From Kingdonia uniflora (taxonomy: Eukaryota; Streptophyta; Magnoliopsida; Ranunculales; Circaeasteraceae), in NCBI GenBank assembly GCA_014058105.1, contig JACGCM010000006.1, positions 310,001-374,000 on the forward strand: a stretch of DNA of 64,000 bases, read 5' to 3'. Under the pieces are notes generated by a model, which did no database searches, was not told the DNA's origin, and worked only from the letters and a program-made list of their open reading frames with translations. The translations under genes were made by a program, and so were the position numbers. Shown here piece after piece: positions 55,431-64,000 of this stretch; positions within the stretch are counted from its first letter, which is position 1; every line of letters starts with the position of its first letter.

Positions 55431-57420
55431 CTACAGCTCAATTTCTTTGATAGGAATCCATATCAGTTTATAAACAACCTTGTATGTATCATTTGTGAAG
55501 TACTCAGAGACACGTGCAGTTGGATCATCATTAGCAAGACCGAGAGCGCGTACTCCGTGTTCACAAGATATACCCATAATTTGCCACCAACAACAAGAAC
55601 AAGTACCATCTTCAATATTTACTGAATCAGTTCTGCCATAACTAGTTATCAGAAAATGGTGACGTGATGTACGAACTCTGCAGGTTAGTGAATCTGCCAC
55701 AAACTTTCTGCTCTCACAGTGATTCGTAGCCCATGACGTTAATCGAGCTTGACTTTCTCAACTTCCTCCCTATACGTATAAGACATTTCCGAATAGATTC
55801 TACACGATTCCTCAATAAACACATGGATAGGAAGATCTCTTACTTTCAAAATAACGTTATTCCAACTCCCAACATGATTAGTGTAAGCCACTCCGTATCG
55901 AAAAAAATGACAAACAATTGACATAAAATGCCAAATGCGTAAAACCTGATGACAAATGGGATCATACAACTGCATAAGGAATAATATAGAACTGATGACA
56001 AATAATGGTATGAAAATGGCAAATAAGTATACAAATGGAGTAATAATGACTATTCCTAAAATAACAAATGAGAAGTTGATCAATAGAGAGTGACAACGTA
56101 CCTACTCATTGGAATATATAGATTAGACCATGTTTCCTTGGGAATACCTAGTATGAATTGGAGACATACTGAATTCATATTTCGGATAGCATTTATGTGT
56201 TTGTCGAAATGAATGGTGGTTAGAATCTCTGCTGCCATCCTAAATGCAATCCTTATTCTTTCGAGGGAAGTTTTAATGTTATTCGATATGTGGAAGGCAC
56301 AAAACATATGAATTGCAAATAGAAACACCTTGGGTATAACATTAATAATATCGGCATTCCTGTTAGAGATGACGACAAATTGAGTGTCATAACCATAGAA
56401 ATTTGACCCAAACATCTCCAGGAAGTATGTCTAACTTTCGGTGGTCTCGGAGTCTGTTATCAAAAACACTAGCAGGAAAATATGATTGCATGGGTCAATA
56501 ACGATGACTGTTAGTAGAGTCCCACGATATCTCCCATTTAAAAATATTCCGTCAATCACAACAATAAGTCTCAATAGTTTATAAGTTTTTTTGTGAGGAC
56601 CAAAATACCAAAATCACCGTGTGAATCTCGTATCCTTACAACTCATAGTCTGTATGTTAAACACCAAATCCGGGTCAACCAACCTCACTTTCGCAAAGTA
56701 GCTCATAAGTAGTTGGTATACGTGCTCAAAGCTTCATCGCATCTGAAATAATTATGTAGATCAAATAAAATTGTGGAACAGACAAATGATAAACATCAAA
56801 GTACAAATTATATAGTGAATCAACCAAATGACATGCGAGAAATTGATAAACATTGTTGTACAAATGACTTGTATGTGGGAACAAATGACATATAAAGTAT
56901 GATACCTCTTTATAGGCACTTTCTTTCGTACACCAGGCAAACTTGTATATTACATTAATATTGTGATTAATTTACATATCATCAATAATTCTGGATGGTT
57001 TGTAGTTTGGGTCTTTTCAGAGTTTTTGCTTGATTATAAAAGCAACCCATCTACTAAACGCTGCCTTATGCACATTCCCACCATCAGTTTCTACTCGGAT
57101 GCATGTATACACAGAGCAATAAGTACTTACTCTAAATAGGGCAGAACCGAGAAACCTTGTCGCGTAAATCTCCCAAGAATATTTATGACCTTTGCAACGT
57201 ACCACGATTTTATATTTGTTGCTCAGAACGTGTTTTAGATTGAACTTGTTTATAACCGTATAAGCTCTTATGTGATTCTTAAGTTCAATCCTATCTCGAT
57301 ATAGATCACCAATGTTAAACTCTTTACTAAAGTCAGGGATTTTCTGTGTAAGTAGCAGATTTGACCCGAAAATCCACGAAATCTTTCACCTGTTCGGGCT
57401 GTGGCTCAAACCAAAATTCA
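55431..57420 (-). pseudogene. mudrA-like MULE transposase, catalytic residues lost
   Basis: Minus-strand exons: 57360-57017 (MuDR N-terminal zinc-like domain, V-R-C-K-G-H-K-Y-S-W-E-I-Y-A-T, later C-S-V-Y-T-C), about 56740-56090 (catalytic core: V-V-I-D-G-I-F-L-N-G-R-Y-R-G-T-L-L; F-V-V-I-S-N-R-N; F-C-A-F-H-I) and about 55885-55431 (T-N-H-V-G-S-W-N-N-V-I-L, then SWIM finger C-S-C … C-E-H). The transposase would bind TIRs and cut DNA. The second Asp (usual S-D-R) is Asn and the Glu (usual E-S) is Gly; the first Asp is kept. Stops and frame changes occur in all blocks. Introns carry CAAATGACA motifs. Confidence 0.82.
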
Positions 57421-57539
57421 GCTAAACAAATGAGAAATATGCTTCTTAGCATGATAGTAATTTGATAAGAAATGTTAAAAAACACCTCATAAATGACAAA
57501 TTTTGTGAGCTTACCTAAAGGTTTAGTTTGTCCAATGAT

Positions 57540-57840
57540 AGTTTTGGGTTCAATTGAAAGAGGAACATTAGTTAATATAGGTTCATTTGAAATATGAACA
57601 TTAGTTAACACAGTTTCATTTAAGAGATGAATATTTGATTGAGGAATACAAGGTTCATTTGAGAGAGGAATACAGTAGGGATAGTTTAAAAATGTTCATT
57701 TGATTGAGGAACATTTGTTAACATGGGATCATTTGAGAGATCAATATTTGATTGAGGAATACTAGGTTCATTTGAGGGAGGAGCATCAGTACGGAGAGTT
57801 TCAAGAGATTCATTTAATTGAGGAACATCATCATCATCCG
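57540..57840 (-). repeat. Short coding-like repeat in the transposase N-terminal region
   Basis: TTCATTTGA(G/A)(A/G)GA and GAGGAA(C/T)A boxes recur about every 30-60 bases. In minus sense they read S-N-E-P / V-P-Q-S-N-type peptide repeats joined to the transposase N-terminus at about 57540. Frame breaks near 57690. Low-complexity linker or exon. Confidence 0.5.
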
Positions 57841-59321
57841 CTAGAGCTCCAAACCTACGTGTATCATGCCCTTTACCGCTTATTTTAGGGTAAGGCTGTA
57901 CTCAGGTTCAAGATCAGAAAATGAGTTAGACGCAAAGGTCCCTCTGCTTTGGTGATGGGCAACTCTTTACCTAAACTAGTATCTTTGGCAGTGGACAACC
58001 CTTTACCCAAAGAACAGAAATCAAAAATAAAGTTTTAGGAGTTCTGGGAAGGTACCCTAAGCTCATGAACAATCCATGTGAAAGGGTATACCGGGATTTC
58101 TTTTATACATATTGATCATTACGGTAAGGTCTTGGACTGATGAAATTATGCATGCACAACCATGGACGAAGTTGTACAACTTACAGTCCTCATGACGAAT
58201 TTATCTTATTTCTTCAAGGAGTGAAACAAAATCTTTATATGACGAGTGCGCTCTTAGTGAGGTAAGTTTGGTACTTCCTCTAACATAACTAACGATTGAT
58301 CCATTCTTTGAACGTACGATATCCCCTCCCCCCTAAAATAAAAAATTGCATAAAGTTAAACTCCATCTATCCCTGAAACAAATGATATAAATAAACAATT
58401 CTGGTGATAAAGAAGCAAAAAATAAATGAAAAAAATGACAATAAAAATGATAACGAAGTAGAAGACAAATGATATAAAACTCAACTCCAACAATCCTTCA
58501 AACAAATAATAGGAATCCCAAAATAAATGATATCAATGAACAATTCTGGTAATATAGAAGCAGATAATAAATGTTAAAAATGACACAAGAAAAATGACAA
58601 ATAATAAAGTAGTAGAAGACAAATGATAAAAAAGGAAAAGAAAAATGATTATTTACAAAGTGTATCGTCTTACAAAGTGCATCTTGTTACCTTCAAATCA
58701 TGATACAAATACAAAGTTAGAGATGATGGATACAGAGTTAGAGATGATATTTATCGCAACAATTACTTCAACGGTTAGAGAGAAGGATAGCAACGGTCTT
58801 TAGAAACAAGAATAACATAGGATAACATCAATCTTTTTCTCCCTAATGACCTCTGTGTGAGAACTTTAGCGAATGCACAATAATACTTGGAAGACATGAC
58901 ACATGAAGGAGACAAACTATACATCAAGGAGAATCTGCTTCGATTTTTGTAGAAGCTTTGTTGTTGAAGAATAAGAAGAAGAAGAAGCATTGATTTTTTT
59001 AAAGGTTGGTAGTGTACTTTAGGGGGAATCTTCCCTCTTATTACTATTCTTATTACTGTAGCAGATTAGACTACTCAATAACTCCAGTAGGATAGTTTCT
59101 CATTTTTTTGGCATTATATTTCAATTTTTATTCGAGAACTTTATCATTCGTTTGGAAATCTTTGTAATTAATTTGTTATAACTTTGTCATTTGTTGAGTA
59201 ATCTTTGTGAGTTGGTAAATTTATTACTGTAGCAGATTAGACTACCATCAACATTTAATATTAGAGAATAGGGTGGTAGCTAAGGGGTAGTAGGTGGGAC
59301 CATTATCAATTTGTTAATTTT
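57841..59321. other. 5' region of the transposase gene and right subterminal MULE sequence
   Basis: 57841-58350 may hold broken upstream exons (minus sense) but no clear domain. 58380-58640 is dense in CAAATGAWA motifs. 58640-59040 looks like leader. From 59140 the motif appears once in the opposite (plus) sense. Confidence 0.4.
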
Positions 59322-59384
59322 AGTACCGATTTTGGAAGCGGCTTGCCAAAGTAACGATTTTGTAAAGATGGTAAAAAGTAGTGT
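59322..59384 (-). repeat. Right terminal inverted repeat of the MULE, cut by gypsy element B
   Basis: In reverse complement it reads ACACTACTTTTTACCATC and continues like the left TIR. The outermost roughly 17 bp expected from the left end are missing because the gypsy LTR begins at 59385. Confidence 0.7.
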
Positions 59385-59865
59385 TGTAGTAGCATATTTC
59401 CCAGATTCGACAAGGGTAAGCTAACACAACATAGTCAAAGATAATCATCATTGCATAGTCAAAGCCAGATAATATTTGAGAAGATACCACAAGTCCTCGA
59501 CCTACTAAAACTAGCCGTTGTGCCTGGTCAAGAAAGTATCGCTAGAGATTCGCAAAGTTCGCCCATTACACTAAAAATAGGAAATTGTTTTTCTTTTTGT
59601 AAACTTCCTGTATCTACTATAAATACAGGCAAAGAATGATTTATTCAGATTCGTAACTTGACTATTCCTTCTTCTTTACTTTACTATCACCTCATAACTT
59701 TTAATAACTAGCAACCTATTGGATTTTATATCAAAATCCTCCTCGGGGTCGTGGTTTTTCTCAGCTTTTACTGAGTTTCCACGTAAAATCTTATTTGCTT
59801 TAGCTTGTACCATCCTTACAGAAAGTATTGGCAAAGATTATTCTTCCAGAAAACACGCCATTATA
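59385..59865 (+). repeat. 5' LTR of gypsy element B
   Basis: 481 bp; contains CTATAAATACAGG TATA-like sequence at about 59616-59628. Matches copy A LTRs (23509-23997, 21109-21249). Confidence 0.82.
59616..59628 (+). promoter_or_regulatory. TATA box in the LTR of element B
   Basis: CTATAAATACAGG two thirds into the LTR, the usual U3/R promoter position. Confidence 0.5.
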
Positions 59866-59867
59866 AT

Positions 59868-59883
59868 TGGCACTGTCTGCGGG
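59868..59883 (+). other. PBS of gypsy element B
   Basis: TGGCACTGTCTGCGGG two bases after the LTR end. Equivalent to the PBS of copy A and of the 7135-19967 element. Confidence 0.7.
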
Positions 59884-59929
59884 ATATACCACATTTTTCT
59901 TTAGCACTCCTGATCTAAAAACAATCCGA

Positions 59930-61531
59930 TGACAAATATGAATCTCTGAATCCATTCAAGCATAGTAAGAAACCACAAAATCAATTCAATACATAAAGCA
60001 GTCGACCTGTACAATGTAATGATCGAGCTTCAGAGACAAATGGAGTTTGAAAAAGCTCAAAGGTTGGAAGATCAGTGCATTCACGCTTAAGCTCTTCAAG
60101 TGGAAAGAGACGAAAGAAGTAAAGCCTTTGACCAATAGTGTTGGACACATCATAAGGAGATGGAGAAATTAAGAAGAACTTAATATCGACTCATAGGCCG
60201 TCAAACGTCACCTCCATATGCCTAGAGTGATCATCGATCACGAGCAACCCTAAGAGATGATCAGCTATGGGAAGATAGATTACGAATTCTTGATCCAGAT
60301 CCAGAAATCCAGATAGGACTTCTCGACACTTTGGACTTACATCCTCAGCATCGACAACTCAAGGAAGTTAATGCATGCATCATCAAACTCCCCCACCACC
60401 AGAAAGAAGACCAGTCAGGGACCGATTGGAACCAGAAGGACAAGGATTTTTGATCCACAAGTTGCAACCGTACCAATTCCTCCTCCACAGTTTGTCACCT
60501 TGGACGACCTAAACAATAGGATCCAAGCTGCAAACTCTGGTATTCCAGGCCGAAGGTCTGCACTTGAAAGAATCGAAGCAAATCCCATCTCCCCTCATCA
60601 CGAAGTTATGCCAACTCCAGACAATTTCCACATGCCAAGTTTATTCAATATGTAGGCCTCATTGACCCGCTCACCCACTTCCGATACTTCAAAGCTGCAG
60701 TTGGATTATACTCCAAACTCAACTACATGCTATACAGGTTATTTAACATGAGCCTGAAAGAAGAACCTCTCAGATGGTTCCATATAATCCAAGAAGTCTC
60801 CATCACCACATTCAGCCAGTTGCAGCGTCTATTCGAGTTCAATTATGCTTATGCTAAAAAGCGAGAGATCACTGTAGATTCCTTGCTCTTTTTTGAGCAG
60901 GGTGCAAAAGAAACCTTAATAGCAAGCTTTTGCAAGCATTTCTTGTAGAAAACACGAAAAATTGGGAACTCAGATCCTAAAATCGTCGTTCCAGCATTCA
61001 TCTCAGGCCTACATATCGACTCTAAGGTTCGAGAAGAGCTTACCTTGCACAAACCTAGAACAGTGACAAAATGATTAATGTAGTAAATAACTACATCGAA
61101 TTAGAACGATCCAAGAAAGATAAAATGAAAACCTCCTCTGCCATCCATTCTCGGGAAACAGTTTCATCTCCACCCCAAAAGTCGACCACTACCGAAGCAC
61201 CCAAACAATGTGATAGAAACAATGACAATAATAGGAGAAAGGACAGACGATCCGACAGACTCGTCCCAGTTTTGCCCCCAATGGCAATGACTCTCTCTGC
61301 TATCTTACCAACAATAAAGGGAGATGAGTGCTATCGCGTAGTACAAACAATTCCGGATATCCCCAACAAACCTCTATGTCAGTATCATAATGTGCATAGT
61401 CATGAAACTGACAACTGCTACTCTCTCATTCAAATCTTTCATTGCATTCTATTAGCTGGAAGGCTTCATAATTATGTCATCGACATCCAAATGTTCTTTG
61501 AGGATAAGACAAAGAACAAAGACCTTGGATA
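59930..61531 (+). pseudogene. gag of gypsy element B
   Basis: Open segments 60371-60655 (R-T-R-I-F-D-P-Q; P-S-L-F-N-M), 60727-60948 (M-L-Y-R-L-F-N-M-S-L; Q-L-Q-R-L-F) and 61071-61531 (M-I-N-V-V-N-N-Y-I-E-L; L-C-Q-Y-H-N-V-H-S-H-E-T-D-N-C-Y-S-L zinc-like motif) follow each other in Tat gag order. They are separated by a few stops and a frame change. Confidence 0.8.
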
Positions 61532-61698
61532 AAATCAAGGCCAAGGGCAAGTTCGCTACCTTGACATGATCAAAATTGAAAAAGGAAAGAAAAAGAAATA
61601 AGACGATCGGATTACATCTTGTTATAAAATGACCTCTACAGAAGTCTAAAAAACTTCTCCCCAGCTCGAGCAAATCAAAACGTGCATACCTAATTACC

Positions 61699-62180
61699 TT
61701 GGCAGACTGTGACACCAGCGATGTGAAGAACCCTCAAAATGACCATCTAGTCATTATGCTCAAAGTTGGACAAAACTACCTACATACACTTCTCGTCGAT
61801 ACGGGAAGCGCTACAGATGCTTTGTTGAGAAGGGTGATTGTGGTTCTGGGACTCAAAGATTTCGTAAAAGATTCAACAACCACAATCACCGGCTTTAACG
61901 GTTTGAAAGAATCAGTTATAGGAGAGATTACCCTGCCAGCTCAGGCGGGATCAGAAACTACTTTTGCTAAATTTCTAGTCATCGATGCTGAGTCCAAATA
62001 TTTTGGAATTTTGGGGCGAAGTTGGTTACATTAGATCAAAGTAGTACCTTCTACATATGATTTAATATTAAGATTTCCAGCAGATCACAGAGTCTACGAA
62101 ATCAAAGGTAGCCAAGCAGTTGCACGTATGTGCGAGAATACCACTAACAACTTTTATACGATAAAACTCCTCAAAATATA
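61699..62180 (+). pseudogene. Protease of gypsy element B
   Basis: Reads L-V-I-M-L-K-V-G, then the active-site L-V-D-T-G-S-A-T-D, I-T-G-F-N-G-L-K and G-I-L-G-R-S-W-L-H, ending at a stop (62032-62034), after which the frame continues to Y-E-I-K-G-S. Confidence 0.85.
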
Positions 62181-62310
62181 GTAACTATAGCAGGAAACAC
62201 CCCCCACATTCGAGCAGCATGATACTGAAATTGTCGAATCCATTGAATCCGATGGGCCTGAGCGTCACACCTTCATCGGCTCCAAGCTGTCATCCGATGA
62301 GAAAGAAACT

Positions 62311-63050
62311 ATGATCCAGCTACTTAAGAAAAACGTCGACATCTTTGCCTGGACTTTCCAAGAAATGCCTGGCATTGATCCATCAATCGCATACCACAAA
62401 CTGAACCTCCTTCCGAACAACAAAGCAGTCATACATAAATGTCAGAACTTATCTCCCCGCCTTTGCGAAGACATAAACGAAGAAATTGATAAACTCCTTC
62501 GTGTAGGATTTATTCGCGAAGCAAAATACCCAAAATGGGTTTCTAACATTGTGGCAATCCCAAAGAAGAATAAGATGATCAGGGTTTGTGTTGACTTCAC
62601 AGAACCCAACAAATTTATGCTGAAAGATACTTTTCCTCTCCTACTGATCCTACAATACCTCGATTTTGTTGCAGGGCACAAACTTTTTTCCTTGATGGAT
62701 GCAGCCTCCAGCTGTAATCAAGTTCCACTCGCTGTAAAAGATTAAGGAAAAAGAACCATCATTACTGAAAGGGTCTCTACTATTACACGGTGATGCCTTT
62801 CGGGTTAAAGAATGCAGGAGCTACTTACCAACGGCTTGTCACTAAAATGATCAAAGATCATCTAGGAAAAATCATGGAAGTCTACATCGATGATATGTTC
62901 TGCAAGAACTTGATACAAGAAGATCATTCTAGCAACCTCCAAACCATCTTTGATATCCTTTGTACCTACCAAATAAAACTCAACCCTGAAAAATGCCAAT
63001 TTGGTGCCGCATCTGGTAAATTTCTAGGACACCTTGTCTGCAAAAGATGA
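62311..63050 (+). pseudogene. Reverse transcriptase of gypsy element B
   Basis: 62311-62745: F-A-W-T-F-Q-E-M-P-G, I-P-K-K-N-K, V-D-F-T-E-P-N-K, L-M-D-A. Stop at 62743-62745 and a frame change. 62790-63050: M-P-F-G-L-K-N-A-G-A-T-Y-Q and the catalytic Y-I-D-D box. The second LMDA-region residue set and YIDD are both present, but the frame is split. Confidence 0.88.
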
Positions 63051-63114
63051 ATCGAAATCGATCTAGCACAAATCAAGGCACTCATCGCAATGCCATCTCC
63101 CCAAACAAAGAAAG

Positions 63115-64000
63115 ATGTCTAAAAATTTATTGGCAAGATTGCAGGCAGCTCTTCACAGACTCATCTCCAAGTCATCTGATCGATGCAAACTTCTTTACCT
63201 CCATCGTAGAAATCCCACTACACTTTCTAAGAAACAACACACGGAGATTATTTTGACTCCTGATTGTGAGTTGACTTTCCAAGATCTTAAGCGATACTTG
63301 GGGCATCCTCCTATGATGAGTACTCTAGTTGATGGCAAAACGCTAATAATGTACTTATCCACAACTAATGACTTCATTAATTCTGTACTTATTCGAGAAG
63401 ATGAAGGAGTTGAAAAACTAATCTACTTCATTAGCAAAACTTTCATGCCCACTGAAAAAAGATATACAATAATAGAAAAATAACTACAAACACTTTGTCC
63501 ATACTTCCAAGCTCATCCCATCAAAATCATAACTAAGTATCCTCTCAAACTGGTACTTTCCAAAAAAGGAAAATCTCGTATGATTCAACAATGGTCGGTT
63601 TTCTAGGCGAGTATGACATCATCTTCGAGCCCCAAATATCTGTCAAGGGACAAGTAGTTGCTGATTTTTTGGTAAATTTTCCTGTCGAGGACCTCGATTG
63701 GGAAGAACTCGAAGAAATCATCATAAATAACTTAATTGCAGAACAAAATACATGGTACCAGATGGATATATTTTATAGACTGATCAGCTGAACCACGTGG
63801 ATCAGGGATTGGCATCATCCTCGTAACACCCTCCAATCATCGCATCGAGAAAGCTATTAAACTAAACTTTTATGCTTCAAACAATGAGACTTAATATGAA
63901 GGTATCCTCCATGGACTCGATCTCGCACTCACACTTGAAGTAAAATAAATAGCAGTTTGCGTCAATTTTTTACTCCTTGCCAATCATTACAACAAAACAT
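63115..64000 (+). pseudogene. RNase H and second RNase H of gypsy element B, cut at window end
   Basis: 63115-63483 carries the RT connection and RNase H start (L-I-M-Y-L-S … Y-F-I-S-K-T-F-M). 63591-63791 gives F-L-G-E-Y-D-I-I and V-V-A-D-F-L. The second RNase H starts near 63755 (W-Y-Q-M-D-I) and is read to A-S-N-N-E-T-x-Y-E-G-I-L-H-G-L-D-L-A near 63920. Stops at 63481 and 63789. Confidence 0.8.

Larger units (their letters stand above)
29103..59384. mobile_element. Large composite MULE (about 30 kb) with ULP-like and mudrA-like genes
   Basis: The ends are inverted copies sharing ACTACTTTTTRCCATCTTT and a second block C-Y-A-A-A-A-Y-C-G-R-T-A-C-T. The left end starts GGAAATTATG, a typical MULE terminus. 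The right terminus is interrupted at 59384 by gypsy element B. Between them lie a ULP/C48-like pseudogene (plus), a mudrA-like transposase pseudogene (minus), small accessory ORFs and several nested insertions. MULEs carrying ULP-like genes are known in plants (for example Kaonashi in Arabidopsis). Alternative: two or more MULEs side by side whose outer ends happen to match. Confidence 0.6.
59385..64000 (+). mobile_element. Gypsy element B (Tat lineage), 5' part, runs off the window
   Basis: 5' LTR 59385-59865 (TGTAGTAGCATATTTCCC start), PBS 59868-59883, gag, protease, RT, RNase H and second RNase H, all plus strand. Same family as copy A by LTR, gag and protease. Interrupted by stops, so also decayed, but less than copy A. 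Inserted in the right TIR of the MULE. Integrase and 3' LTR lie beyond 64000. Confidence 0.88.

Overview
The window is a gene-poor, repeat-dense block of a plant (most likely eudicot) nuclear genome. Nearly every recognisable coding segment belongs to a plant transposable element, an endogenous pararetrovirus, or a gene fragment carried among them. AT-rich composition, intron-like spacing, TATA/ATG arrangements and the families present (Tat-lineage Ty3/gypsy with an extra RNase H, chromovirus, Ty1/copia, MULE with a ULP-like protease gene, hAT, CACTA, Helitron, caulimovirid) all point to a plant. I see no intact ordinary host gene. All calls come from reading the sequence and its translations; no database search was run.

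Layout. (1) 1-2386, minus: decayed 5' part of an endogenous caulimovirid-like polyprotein (movement protein, linker, coat region), running off the left edge. (2) 2668-20869: candidate non-autonomous Helitron with a canonical 3' hairpin plus CTAG end, split by a complete 12.8-kb Tat-lineage Ty3/gypsy element (7135-19967, minus, perfect 5-bp TSD GGAAG). That element carries plus-strand ORFs with their own TATA boxes and an array of about 193-bp tandem repeats. (3) 21109-23997: internally deleted minus-strand gypsy (family A/B). (4) 24871-25043: short LTR plus tRNA-Met-type PBS. (5) 25130-27560: decayed chromovirus. (6) 28573-28879: hAT-type MITE with a perfect 8-bp TSD. (7) 29103-59384: about 30 kb bounded by matching MULE-type terminal inverted repeats. 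It holds a ULP/C48-like protease pseudogene (plus), a mudrA-like transposase pseudogene (minus), a small coiled-coil gene with a decayed tandem copy, other small accessory ORFs, and a broken ABC1 (UbiB-like) kinase gene fragment. Nested in it are a 2.5-kb solo-LTR candidate, a CACTA-type end, a 21-bp minisatellite and a 5.4-kb copia element lacking integrase. (8) 59385-64000: plus-strand Tat-lineage gypsy element B, of the same family as (3), inserted in the right TIR of the MULE and running off the right edge.

The most interesting object is the 29-59 kb composite MULE. It pairs a transposase with a ULP-type protease, carries duplicated promoter-plus-ORF cassettes, and shows a CATTTGT-type motif in one orientation in its left half and the opposite orientation in its right half. 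The transposase has lost two predicted catalytic residues and the protease its catalytic histidine, so the element looks immobile; the intact 144-aa coiled-coil ORF (53115-53549) is an exception to the general decay.
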